DNA of 28,453 bases from assembly GCA_002429115.1 (NCBI GenBank), contig DIYS01000083.1:1-28453 (forward strand), read 5' to 3'. Below the pieces are notes generated by a model. It did no database searches, was not told the origin of the DNA, and saw only the letters and a list, made by a program, of their open reading frames with translations. The position numbers and the translations under genes were made by a program. Each line of letters opens with the position of its first letter. The first letter of the stretch is position 1. Below are positions 15,825-24,165 of the stretch, in pieces. Origin of the DNA: Saccharicrinis sp. UBA6048 (lineage in GTDB: Bacteria; Bacteroidota; Bacteroidia; Bacteroidales; Marinilabiliaceae).

Positions 15825-16923
15825 ATGATTACACAAGAAATACTTAAATATTTAAGCGGACGCGAGTTAGCGTTAAGGAGGTATCTTTGACATCGATAAA
15901 AAGAAAGTCGAGATAGAAGAGGAAGAAATGCGCTCGCAGGCGCCTGATTTTTGGAATGACGCCAAAGCTGCGGAACTACATATGAAGAACTTGCGCGAGT
16001 TAAAAACCTGGGTGAGTGATTACGAAGAAGTGGCGGCGGCGGTTGAGGATTTGCAGGTGCTTTTTGATTTCCATAAGGCCGGAGAAGCAGAGGCCAGTGA
16101 TGTTGATGAACAACACACATTGACAACAGAGATGCTTGAAAAGCTGGAACTCAAAAATATGCTTCGTCGTGAAGAAGACAAGATGGGTGCCATTCTGAAA
16201 ATCAATGCTGGTGCCGGAGGTACTGAAAGTCAGGATTGGGCAGAGATGCTGATGCGTATGTACATTCGCTGGGGTGAGTCGCACAACTATAAAATAAAAG
16301 AGGTTAACTATCAGGCTGGAGATGAAGCCGGAGTGAAAACGGTAACGCTTCAGTTTGAAGGTGACTTTGCCTATGGTTATCTGAAAAGTGAAAACGGCGT
16401 ACACCGATTGGTACGTTTGTCGCCATTTAATGCAGCCAATAAACGGATGACCTCGTTTACTTCTGTTTTTGTTATTCCTTTAATTGATGATTCAATTGAT
16501 ATTGATATTAATCAAAGTGAAATTACCTGGGAAACCTTCCGATCAGGAGGTGCCGGTGGACAGAATGTAAACAAGGTAGAGACAGGTGTTCGACTGCGAC
16601 ATGCGCCGTCTGGGATCGTTATCGAAAATACCGAGTCGCGCTCTCAGTTGGGTAACAAGGAAAATGCCATGCGTCTTTTAAAATCTCAGTTGTACGAGAT
16701 AGAGTTGCGAAAGAAGATGGAAGAGCAGAATAAGGTAGAATCGCAAAAGAAGAAGATTGAATGGGGTTCGCAGATTCGTTCTTATGTGATGCAACCGTAC
16801 AAATTGGTAAAAGATGTGCGTACCAACCATGAAACATCAAATGTGCAGGCGGTTATGGATGGTGACATCGACGGTTTTATAAAGGCCTACCTGATGGAGT
16901 ATGGTGCCGAAGAAGTATTTTAA
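15825..16923 (+). CDS. prfB: Peptide chain release factor 2, with programmed +1 frameshift
   Basis: RF2 recognises UGA and UAA stops and releases the finished chain from the ribosome. The gene is read as 15825-15887 joined to 15889-16923, giving 365 residues, the usual RF2 length. The first 21 codons end in CTT before an in-frame TGA; slipping by one base continues in GAC ATC GAT. The mature protein has the stop-codon tripeptide SPF at residues 199-201 and the catalytic GGQ at 244-246, in GGAGGQNVNKVETGVR. Ignoring the shift would wrongly start the protein at 15928 and lose 34 residues. An ArsC-like gene follows 19 bp later. The frameshift makes RF2 supply feed back on its own synthesis. Confidence 0.97.
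15876..15891 (+). promoter_or_regulatory. prfB programmed +1 frameshift site
   Basis: The site reads AGG AGG TAT CTT TGA C. An internal Shine-Dalgarno AGGAGG (15876-15881) sits three bases before the slippery CTT and the in-frame stop TGA (15888-15890), the same layout as in Escherichia coli prfB. Confidence 0.95.
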
Positions 16924-16942
16924 TTAGTTAAATAGTAGTACT

Positions 16943-17284
16943 ATGATTACAATATTACACAACCCACGTTGCTCGAAGAGTAGAGCAGGTGTTGCTTTGC
17001 TGGAAGAAAAAGGACTTGAGTTTGAGATTATCAAATACATGGATGATCCGTTGACACCGGATGAGTTAACGTCAGTTATTGTGAAACTGGGTAAACGTCC
17101 TTTGGATATCATCCGAAAAAATGAAGATGTTTACAAAGAAGAATTTGCCGACAAAGAATTGAGCGATGAAGAATGGATGCTAGCCATGTTGGAACATCCA
17201 CGTTTATTGGAGCGTCCGATTGTTGTGAATGGCGATAAGGCTGTGATTGGTCGTCCGACTGAGGCAATCGAAACCATCTTGTAA
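16943..17284 (+). CDS. ArsC-family arsenate reductase-like thioredoxin-fold protein
   Basis: This 113-residue cytoplasmic protein has the ArsC/Spx thioredoxin-like fold. The active-site loop HNPRCSKSR contains Cys10, and the later segment ERPIVVNGDKAVIGRP carries the conserved arginine and cis-proline region of glutaredoxin-dependent arsenate reductases. Length is typical. No arsenic-resistance genes lie nearby, and it follows prfB by 19 bp, so a general thiol redox role is as likely as arsenate reduction. The single Cys at the active site rules out the Cys-x2-Cys layout of Spx. Confidence 0.85.
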   Translation: MITILHNPRCSKSRAGVALLEEKGLEFEIIKYMDDPLTPDELTSVIVKLGKRPLDIIRKNEDVYKEEFADKELSDEEWMLAMLEHPRLLERPIVVNGDKAVIGRPTEAIETIL

Positions 17285-17321
17285 TCGCAAGAAATAATTA
17301 AAGCGGATGTTCAAAAACTAA

Positions 17322-17429
17322 CTTTCACGCAAAGTTCGCCAAGAAAGGCGCAAAGCTCGCTAATTATTATGGATTGTTCTTCAGTCCTTTGCGATCTTTG
17401 CGATTTTCTTGTTTTGCGTGCTTCGCGAG
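17322..17429. repeat. Imperfect inverted repeat of the CGCAAAG family
   Basis: The left arm (CACGCAAAG...CAAGAAAGGCGCAAAGCTCGC) and the reverse complement of the right arm (CACGCAAAACAAGAAAATCGCAAAGATCGC) are clearly related, with a short AT-rich centre at about 17360-17380. I recall such GCGCAAAG/CTTTGCG palindromes as frequent dispersed elements in Bacteroidota intergenic DNA. It separates the convergent ArsC-like and beta-solenoid genes and could also act as a transcript end. Confidence 0.6.
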
Positions 17430-17495
17430 AAATATTTTAAAAATCACCGGATAAATCTACCATGCGGTGTCAATACCCGATGACAGAACCGTTTC

Positions 17496-18521
17496 TTATC
17501 TGTACGATTGACTTCCTGAACTACTTACACCTGTAATTTTAATAGGGCCACGATCAATAATAAGTGATTTACGACCGCTGCTACCCTTGGCATTTAAACT
17601 GCCCGATGATGCTTTCAGTGCAAAACTGAGTTCGTCAGTATCATTTAACAGCTGCATCGAAACACTACCCGACGATGATTTAAAATTTGAATTACCGGTT
17701 AGTTTAATATTTGTTCCTTTTTGGCTGCCGCTGGTTGAATTTAAATTGACGGCACCTGTCACCTGGTTAAGGCTTAATCCACCGGACGAAGTTGAAGCAT
17801 TTACATCGCCACTCACATCATTAACCTTAATACTACCCGATGAAGCTTGTGCGAATAAATGATTGCCAATGTTACTAATTGACTGACTGCCTGACGAAGT
17901 TGTTACCTCGGCTTCTCCTGCCACCTGTGCTACTTTAATACTGCCCGATGAGGCTTTGGCTTTCAGTGAGCCTGAAATATTTGCATGTTTCTGTGAGCCC
18001 GATGAGGTGGTTGATCTGACATCTCCCTTAATTTCCGCTAAAGAAATACTGCCGGATGATGCTGATGCTGATAATCCTGTGCCAATATTGTTGGCTTTTA
18101 TACTGCCACTTGAAGTTTCAAGCTTAACAACCGTTTCACCAATATTCTGTACCCACACACTTCCACTGGAATTGTCCACATCAATATTGGTGTTTTTCGG
18201 CACCTTAAATGTTAGTTTCCCTTTCACATTGCTTAGAGAATTAGGTCTGTCAATCCAAACGCGTAGGGTGCCTCCACTCACATTATGGCGAATCTTGACG
18301 TCATACTTCTTATTACCAAGCACCTCACCAGTAAAACTGACATCTGATCCGGAGCCACCTTCAATACTTACTGAGCAGAATGAACCTTCAACTTCCACCG
18401 ATGTAATATTGCTATAGGTTTCGTTTACTTTATCAATCACATCCTGCGCCTGGACACACGAAAACACGAGTAAAGCAGATAGCATTACCAGCGTATTAAT
18501 TCTTTTTAATCCTTTCATCAT
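17496..18521 (-). CDS. Secreted repetitive beta-solenoid protein (DUF4097-like, SSGS repeats)
   Basis: This 341-residue protein has a signal peptide (hydrophobic residues 9-21, probable cut near CVQAQD). After a short N-terminal part it is made of repeats of about 18-19 residues, each with a TSSGS or ASSGS turn. Successive turns alternate between SSGSIK-type and SSGSQ-type, so two turns form a longer unit. This pattern fits the DUF4097/head-GIN type beta-solenoid, in which each repeat is one coil. Such proteins occur widely in Bacteroidota with unclear roles. The gene has no close partner on its strand: the next genes upstream are about 640 bp away. A lipobox reading (VFSC) is possible but less good than signal peptidase I cleavage. 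Confidence 0.75.
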   Translation of the reverse strand: MMKGLKRINTLVMLSALLVFSCVQAQDVIDKVNETYSNITSVEVEGSFCSVSIEGGSGSDVSFTGEVLGNKKYDVKIRHNVSGGTLRVWIDRPNSLSNVKGKLTFKVPKNTNIDVDNSSGSVWVQNIGETVVKLETSSGSIKANNIGTGLSASASSGSISLAEIKGDVRSTTSSGSQKHANISGSLKAKASSGSIKVAQVAGEAEVTTSSGSQSISNIGNHLFAQASSGSIKVNDVSGDVNASTSSGGLSLNQVTGAVNLNSTSGSQKGTNIKLTGNSNFKSSSGSVSMQLLNDTDELSFALKASSGSLNAKGSSGRKSLIIDRGPIKITGVSSSGSQSYR

Positions 18522-19161
18522 AGTATACTATTGGGTTTAACTTTAAAAACTTAGCCAAACAGGCCTACAGAAAATAGGACGCCTCAAGTATTGAATAAGT
18601 TACAGGATGATGGAAGAATATTGATAAAAATCTTGGACTAGATTGGAGCATATACAGAAGTCTACCATTTCTTAAGTGTTTTTCTTTTGCATCGCCCCAA
18701 AAAAAACGCAAGTCCCATTTAAGCTTCCACGCATTCTAATGATTAATAAAAATTTCACAAGCAAAGTAGGGCAAGCTCCTTTGCTGTTCAATTGGATTAA
18801 TCATTATTCACCCTATCGCCAGCTCGCAAATGAAACAGACCAACGCACTTTCAAAACTATGTTTTGAGTCGTGAAAAGCGACTCTTAATGGTCGTCGTGG
18901 ATTCTGGCATTAGCAATGATATTGTTGTACCCACTTCATGAAATGGAGGGTAAAAAGATTTGGAACCGAAGCTGTAATTCTTTTAAATCTTTTCCGAAAT
19001 GAAATGCTTAGTGGGTCAATGAATGCTTCAGCCAGCGGGTTTTTTCCTTAGTTTTTCACCTGAAGGAAAAAGTAAGTCGCCGAAGGCATAGATGTAACAT
19101 GGTATTTATTTGAATTGAAAGAATATAATTTATAAACTTTTGCAAGCGATATTGACATGGT
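18522..19161. other. Gene-free stretch with a coding-like relic and a hairpin
   Basis: No intact gene is supported in these 640 bp. A short plus-strand frame at 18676-18867 has no ribosome site, no family and lies in a region that reads equally well in other frames. A hairpin GAGTCG/CGACTC lies at 18866-18884. On the minus strand, 19104-18910 reads as one coding-like stretch if one A is removed from an A6 run; see the separate entry. The stretch as a whole may be a decayed mobile or dispersed element. Confidence 0.5.
18910..19104 (-). pseudogene. Frameshifted, startless coding-like relic
   Basis: On the minus strand, two open stretches meet at a run of six A near 19040. The first reads AFGDLLFPSGEKLRK and the second NPLAEAFIDPLSISFRKR up to a stop at 18910-18912. 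Removing one A joins them into about 64 residues. There is no start codon and I cannot name a parent family. The second part is rich in Arg/Lys and aromatic residues. It could be the remnant of an inserted element or a dispersed repeat that happens to be open. Confidence 0.3.
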
Positions 19162-19866
19162 CTAACCTCTTAAACTCACTTCATGCAAGCGGCCATTCAT
19201 TACCGTGTGACCACTTACTGCAAACGTTGCTATATATTTACCAATGTCTTGAGGTAATACATCTGCTTGATAACCAGGAAAAGCCTGTGCCAACATCTCA
19301 GTTTGTACGGCGCCCGGATTGATACAATTAACCTTAATGTTATCGTTCTCAAATTCTTTGGCCATAACTTCTGTTAAGGTATTAACTGCTCCTTTGCTGG
19401 TTGAGTAAGCGGATAAACCAGCGAATTTTTCGGTGCCTTGCACTCCTCCCATTGAGCCAATATTGACAATATGTGCTGTTTTGGATTTTCTCAGTAACGG
19501 GTAAAGTGCTTTAGATAGTCGGGCAATAGCAATGACATTAATGTCAAACATCAACTGCCAGTCTTCATCACTCAACTCCAGAAAGGATTTATTGATAAGG
19601 TAACCAGCATTGTTTATTAAAACATCAACCTGACCATTCAGTATTTTATCAATATCATTTACCAATGTAGAATAGTCTTTCTTTGCTAGGTCGAATGATA
19701 GCGTTGAAAGTTGCGATGGACTATCGTGTGGGAGTTGTGATTTTAATTTTGCCAGACCATCTTCTGAGCGAGCAATTGCGACGATATTATGGTTGCCATT
19801 TGAAGCGAGGGCTAATGCGGTTGCAAATCCAATGCCTCTGCTGGCTCCTGTGATTACAATGTTCAT
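19162..19866 (-). CDS. Short-chain dehydrogenase/reductase, possibly sepiapterin or dihydropteridine reductase
   Basis: This 234-residue protein is a classical SDR. The nucleotide-binding motif TGASRGIG lies at 6-13, NNAG at 85-88, and the catalytic Ser138, Tyr154 and Lys158 are in place (YSTSK at 154-158). The gene is the third of a tight minus-strand unit, 11 bp after the aromatic amino acid hydroxylase, whose first gene encodes a PTPS. In that setting a pterin reductase acting like sepiapterin reductase or regenerating BH4 is the most economical guess. Sequence alone does not fix the substrate, and many SDRs are annotated as 3-oxoacyl-ACP reductase, which I consider less likely here. Confidence 0.8.
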   Translation of the reverse strand: MNIVITGASRGIGFATALALASNGNHNIVAIARSEDGLAKLKSQLPHDSPSQLSTLSFDLAKKDYSTLVNDIDKILNGQVDVLINNAGYLINKSFLELSDEDWQLMFDINVIAIARLSKALYPLLRKSKTAHIVNIGSMGGVQGTEKFAGLSAYSTSKGAVNTLTEVMAKEFENDNIKVNCINPGAVQTEMLAQAFPGYQADVLPQDIGKYIATFAVSGHTVMNGRLHEVSLRG

Positions 19867-19877
19867 GGTCAGGTGTT

Positions 19878-21611
19878 TTAATTTTTGCTACTTAATAAGG
19901 ATAAGCCATTTTTGATCAGTTTATTAAGCTCAGTTTTCTCTTCACTAAGTTTTAATAGCTGTGAATGCAACTCTTTGGATAAGGAGCTATCATTTTCCAT
20001 GGCCAGCTCGTAAAGTTCGAGAAGTAATAACCACTCCCCTGCATATCTGGAATTAGCAGTTTGTATCAGAGTTTCAAGCTGGTTGTCGGAGTTTTGCTCA
20101 CGTAAGTCGCGTACTTGTTGATATAGCTTAATGTAATCCTGATCAGTGTAATTGTGACAAATGGTATTGGTCTTAGATACGTGACTGATATCTTCATATT
20201 CGGCTTTATCAGCTGCACCAGAAAAAACAGAATCCACTTGTGTGCCAATGGCCATATCAAAAGTGCCCCATTCCGGCATAAATAAAATCTGCTCATTATA
20301 TCGAACCGTACAATCGACAAAGCTCATTAATAAATTCCTGCCAAGGCTGTTTTGTCGGATGTATTGCAAGCGGCCTTTCACTTCCACACCGCTATGAAAC
20401 TTTAATGTACATTCTTTTCCAATCTCAATGTTATTTTCTTTTAACTCGTTCACCTTTGCTAAATGCAAATCCAATGGAGGCGAAGCTAAAGTTCCGACTG
20501 GAGTACCGAAGCCCTCTTTGTGAGCTGAGGTATCATGCCCGATAAGCATCCGGTTTGATTCAGAAAGCATTGTCGGACCGGTGGTGTTGATATAGGCGAT
20601 CTCATTATCGATGGTTTCAATCACCTTGGTAAATACTCCACTGATCTGAATACCCGAATCCATTTGGCAGGTATTAACACCCTGTGATTCGATGGCTTGT
20701 AACACGCTCTCAAGCCCTCCCTTTCGAAATGCCATCTGGTCAGCAAACATGTTGAGCACATGGATGAGGTGGGAAAAGTCGGATGTCACAAATAGTTGTG
20801 GTTGTTGTGTGGTAATGTCAAAATTGTAGTCTGCAGCTTCTAGGCCGTAGCCTATCTTTTGTACTTTATCCTTCAGGCAGGATTCACTTTCGCCAATAGA
20901 TGATAAAAGTCCGGCGCCATAAATCTGAGGTTGACTAACATCTCCGATTAAGCCATATTCTACAGTCCACCAATGCAAGTTTCGCAATTTGGCCATTTCC
21001 GAAGCCGGGCCCATATCGTTTGATATTCGTTCGAGATCCAATTCGGCACTCTTTATCTCCTGATCGGTAGCATCAGGATTTTCTTTTAGAATAGACAATT
21101 TTCGTACGGCTTCATAAAGGTCATAATCTCGTTTTGATGATAAGGCTTTACTTCCTATTTCGCCAAAAAGGCGCAGGTATTCAGCATAGGCCGGATCAAC
21201 AATAATGGGCGCATGACCAGCGGCCTCATGTACAATGTCAGGAGCAGGAGTATATTCGATATGATTAATATGGCGCATATCAGCAGCAATTACCAAAACC
21301 TTATAAGCCTGAAATTCCATAAAAGCAGCCGGCGGTATAAAACCATCAACACAAACAGCGCCCCAGCCAATTTTGGATAGGATGGTATTCATCTCATCGA
21401 TTTTCGGAATGCGATCGATACTAATACCTGTAGCTTCAAGACCTTTCAGGTAAGATTCATGTGCTGTATGTTGAAGAAAATCATAGTTAAGGCGCATGAT
21501 ATAACGCCATACAGCATGGTCAACAGCTGTGTACTTTTCGTAGTTTTGGTCTACAATAAACTGCTTTAAATGCTTGGGGAGTCGTTGAATGTTTTTGTTG
21601 ATGTTTGGCAT
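19878..21611 (-). CDS. phhA: Pterin-dependent aromatic amino acid hydroxylase (phenylalanine hydroxylase-like) with long C-terminal extension
   Basis: This 577-residue protein contains the catalytic domain of iron- and tetrahydropterin-dependent aromatic amino acid hydroxylases, which convert phenylalanine to tyrosine (or act on tyrosine or tryptophan). The iron ligands are His128 and His133 in PDIVHEAAGHAP and Glu218 in TVEYGL, as in known enzymes. The domain ends near residue 330, and about 250 further residues form an extra C-terminal part with unclear role; bacterial enzymes such as Chromobacterium PAH are under 300 residues. The gene is followed 11 bp later by an SDR and preceded 24 bp by a PTPS gene, a likely cofactor supply. 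Which amino acid it uses cannot be read with certainty, so the symbol is tentative. Confidence 0.88.
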   Translation of the reverse strand: MPNINKNIQRLPKHLKQFIVDQNYEKYTAVDHAVWRYIMRLNYDFLQHTAHESYLKGLEATGISIDRIPKIDEMNTILSKIGWGAVCVDGFIPPAAFMEFQAYKVLVIAADMRHINHIEYTPAPDIVHEAAGHAPIIVDPAYAEYLRLFGEIGSKALSSKRDYDLYEAVRKLSILKENPDATDQEIKSAELDLERISNDMGPASEMAKLRNLHWWTVEYGLIGDVSQPQIYGAGLLSSIGESESCLKDKVQKIGYGLEAADYNFDITTQQPQLFVTSDFSHLIHVLNMFADQMAFRKGGLESVLQAIESQGVNTCQMDSGIQISGVFTKVIETIDNEIAYINTTGPTMLSESNRMLIGHDTSAHKEGFGTPVGTLASPPLDLHLAKVNELKENNIEIGKECTLKFHSGVEVKGRLQYIRQNSLGRNLLMSFVDCTVRYNEQILFMPEWGTFDMAIGTQVDSVFSGAADKAEYEDISHVSKTNTICHNYTDQDYIKLYQQVRDLREQNSDNQLETLIQTANSRYAGEWLLLLELYELAMENDSSLSKELHSQLLKLSEEKTELNKLIKNGLSLLSSKN

Positions 21612-21635
21612 AATGGGATGATTTGGAAGTGGTTA

Positions 21636-22046
21636 TTATCCGTAATATTCTACATAGTTATTCTCTGTTTCAATGAGTTTGATCTTATGGAGCTGACATC
21701 TATTTGAATTGATTTTCGCTTCAATTTCATTCCAAATGGCTACTGCAATATTTTCAGCTGTTGGTATGATGTCCTCTAAAAAATCAACATCAAGATTAAG
21801 GTTCTTATGGTCCAGTTTGCTGATGACGGTACTCTTAAGTAGGTTGCTGAGCTGTTTAAGATCGAAAACACATCCTGTATTCTTGTCAATTTCACCTTTA
21901 ACAGTAACGATCAACTCGTAATTATGACCATGAAAATTAGCATTTGCACATTTGTCATATAAGGCCACATTCCTTTCGTCGGAGAGTTCTGGATTCCAGA
22001 GTTTGTGTGCAGCGCTAAATCTCTCTCTTCGGCTGATGTACATCAT
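21636..22046 (-). CDS. 6-pyruvoyl-tetrahydropterin synthase (PTPS-type, not QueD-type)
   Basis: This 136-residue enzyme is of the PTPS/QueD family. Zinc ligands are His14, His39 and His41; Cys33 is the catalytic cysteine and Asp79-His80 complete the relay. The spacing Cys-x5-His-Gly-His (CANANFHGH) follows the pattern of true PTPS, whereas queuosine-pathway QueD has Cys-x3-His-Gly-His. PTPS converts 7,8-dihydroneopterin triphosphate to 6-pyruvoyl-tetrahydropterin on the way to tetrahydrobiopterin. It opens the unit that continues with a pterin-dependent hydroxylase and an SDR, which supports cofactor synthesis. The start could be either of the first two Met codons. Confidence 0.87.
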   Translation of the reverse strand: MMYISRRERFSAAHKLWNPELSDERNVALYDKCANANFHGHNYELIVTVKGEIDKNTGCVFDLKQLSNLLKSTVISKLDHKNLNLDVDFLEDIIPTAENIAVAIWNEIEAKINSNRCQLHKIKLIETENNYVEYYG

Positions 22047-22208
22047 TTTATTGTGTGTTGTCTATCGTTATTTATGTGTCGAACTTTGTTTCTGCTATAA
22101 TAAAGCAATTTAATAGCTTGTTTGTTCGATTTGTCGAAGACAATACTCCTTTTATAGAACTGTGAAAGGCTGGTTGTTAAACTCTTGTTATGTGTTAGGA
22201 TTATATCT

Positions 22209-24041
22209 CTATAACTCCAACAACGAAATTATATTAGAATTATCCGCATTGCAATAGATCAAATAGCTTTGTCGAAGGTTGGAAAGAATTTCCTTGAGTC
22301 TGGCATCCGTAATATCAGAGAATTGATCTTTGGCACTTAACAACAGTTTATCAAACCTATATACCTGTTTCTCCGTGGCCTTAAGTACAAAGGCATATTC
22401 AGCCTCGCCAAATACAATGTTTTCTATCTCCTCATCATTACAATATTCGGTATAGTAATAAACACCTTTGTGCTCCTGTACTTTATAGCTGAAGCGATTG
22501 TTTTTGTAATAGCTTTCTACCTCTTGCAATTTTTCCCATTCGCGCGCATTGGAAGGCACATCACGCCTATAACGGAATAAATGGAAGCGATCGGCATGGT
22601 TGGAATAAGAATCCGGTAAAAGGTAGGATAAATCATCACTGTTGTAATGCTCCAATTCATTATCAGGCATTAGCTTGTAATATTTCGACATAGATGAAAG
22701 CACCAAGGACACGTAATCGTGGGAAAATGAAATAACAGAGTCACCATAAAAGAAGCGCAAAAAATGCAGGTTATCTATGCATTCCTGAACGTGTTCATCC
22801 GTTTCGCCCGGTAGGTGCTTGATCACATTAACCACAGGATTTATCCCATTTTTAACGGCATACTTGATAAAGAAAACATTATCTGAAAAGGTGTTGCTTT
22901 TATTCATTTTTAGCAGCAAATCATCCGATAAGCCATCGTAACCTATAAACAGGTTTTTAAACCCTGCAATGGTCATTTTCTCCATCAACCTGGCGCTGTA
23001 ATGCGCATTGGGTATCAGCTCTGCCCAAAACGAGAAATCTACCTCACTACGGTATCTTAGGTCAATAATCAGTTCGAGCAGTTGCTCAAAATGCTTTAAA
23101 CTGCCAAAGGTGTCGCTATCCACAAACGTAAATGTGCTGATGCCGTAGTTCTTGTTCAGGTGTTCAATTTCTTTCACCACGCATTCAGGACTTCTGGCGC
23201 GAAGCTTATAGCCCTGGTTGAAATCACAGAAGTTACAACGATGCCAATGACATGAGCGGATGGAATTAATCGGTATGCTGATTTCGTCCTGATCTTCCTC
23301 TTCAGGAAAGGTTGCAAAATAGTCCGCGTAATCAGGATATATATAATTCTCAAAGTCCAGATACTGGCTCTGGTTGCTATCTGATTTAATCAATTCCTCT
23401 CCTTGTCGGAAAATCAAACGTGGAACATCCTCCAGTTTTGGATGCTCAGTTTTTAACTGCTCAACTAAACTCAGCAGGGGATACTCACCTTCGCCCCAGG
23501 TGGCATAATCAAAGGCCGGAAATAGCTTCATGGCTTCACGTGCCATATTTTCACTACCAAATCCACCGATGATGACCTCAACATGTGGAGCTACCTTTTT
23601 AACTTCTTCGGCCAGTATGATGCCAGGTATCCATTGATTGTACTTGGCCGTAATACCAAACAAGGTGATTTGGTTAAAATCAATCGCCTGCAACTGCTCT
23701 CGGATCGATGAGTAAATGGCCTCTTTAGCATCCTCGAGAAAGTCACTGTAGTAGTTGGCATCAACGCTCTTGTGCTCAGGGCTGAGTTGTTGCAATAGCG
23801 TTAGTATTCTGCGGTTGCCAGTTTCATTGTCCTCACGATCATTCAGTATGGATAAAAACGGAAGCAACCTGATTTCAGTATCCTCATTATCGGTGTATTC
23901 GGCCATTACAGACAATGAAAAATTCCAATACTTCACATGTGTTTCCACACCATTATTCTCCATAAAAGTTTTTAAGATAGAGAGCGATATAGAAGGACTG
24001 TAAATATCAGCCGGTGGTAAACAGTTTAGAAGTATTGACAT
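22209..24041 (-). CDS. B12-binding-type radical SAM protein with Cys-x4-Cys-x2-Cys cluster motif
   Basis: This 610-residue protein starts with a cobalamin-binding-like Rossmann part (about 1-200), where a region near residues 125-190 contains LFGITAKYNQWIPG, VEVIIGGFGSE and ATWGEGEYPLLSLVE. The usual DxHxxG cobalamin ligand motif is not seen. The radical SAM domain follows, with Cys264, Cys269 and Cys272 in SCHWHRCNFCDFNQGYK; four residues separate the first two cysteines rather than the usual three. Related spacing occurs in some RiPP-maturation and B12-type radical SAM proteins. It has no partner on its strand and is divergent from KamA. A full -33/-7 promoter is visible upstream. No convincing precursor peptide is seen nearby, so the substrate is unknown. 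Confidence 0.8.
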   Translation of the reverse strand: MSILLNCLPPADIYSPSISLSILKTFMENNGVETHVKYWNFSLSVMAEYTDNEDTEIRLLPFLSILNDREDNETGNRRILTLLQQLSPEHKSVDANYYSDFLEDAKEAIYSSIREQLQAIDFNQITLFGITAKYNQWIPGIILAEEVKKVAPHVEVIIGGFGSENMAREAMKLFPAFDYATWGEGEYPLLSLVEQLKTEHPKLEDVPRLIFRQGEELIKSDSNQSQYLDFENYIYPDYADYFATFPEEEDQDEISIPINSIRSCHWHRCNFCDFNQGYKLRARSPECVVKEIEHLNKNYGISTFTFVDSDTFGSLKHFEQLLELIIDLRYRSEVDFSFWAELIPNAHYSARLMEKMTIAGFKNLFIGYDGLSDDLLLKMNKSNTFSDNVFFIKYAVKNGINPVVNVIKHLPGETDEHVQECIDNLHFLRFFYGDSVISFSHDYVSLVLSSMSKYYKLMPDNELEHYNSDDLSYLLPDSYSNHADRFHLFRYRRDVPSNAREWEKLQEVESYYKNNRFSYKVQEHKGVYYYTEYCNDEEIENIVFGEAEYAFVLKATEKQVYRFDKLLLSAKDQFSDITDARLKEILSNLRQSYLIYCNADNSNIISLLEL

Positions 24042-24075
24042 GGAATCTTTATTCGATAGTAATTGGTAACTGTTG

Positions 24076-24105
24076 CAAATTTAGGTCATCTGTATGGAAT
24101 ACAAA
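24076..24105 (-). promoter_or_regulatory. Bacteroidota-type promoter (-33 and -7) of the B12-type radical SAM gene
   Basis: On the minus strand TTTG (24105-24102) is followed after 18 bp by TAAATTTG (24083-24076), a full match to the TTTG/TAnnTTTG promoter, 35 bp before the start codon at 24041. It is the best promoter match in the window. Confidence 0.65.
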
Positions 24106-24120
24106 AAGATTGTTTTGAAA

Positions 24121-24165
24121 CATCTTCCCCTTTTGGGGAAGTGCCTGAAAGGCGATGGGGGAAAT
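24121..24165. repeat. Short palindromic element between the radical SAM genes
   Basis: A hairpin CTTCCCC/GGGGAAG (24124-24141) is followed by GCCTGAAAGGC and GATGGGGGAAAT. The G/C-block composition is unlike the AT-rich flanks and resembles a common Bacteroidota palindrome. It lies upstream of the minus-strand promoter. Confidence 0.5.

Noticed and set aside
18676..18867. Plus-strand frame of 63 residues as a gene
   Set aside because: No ribosome site, low-complexity start, no family, and it ends inside a hairpin in a region that is open in other frames too.
21636..22046. QueD (queuosine biosynthesis) for the PTPS-family gene
   Set aside because: The Cys-x5-His-Gly-His spacing and the adjoining pterin-dependent hydroxylase favour PTPS; no other queuosine gene is in the window.
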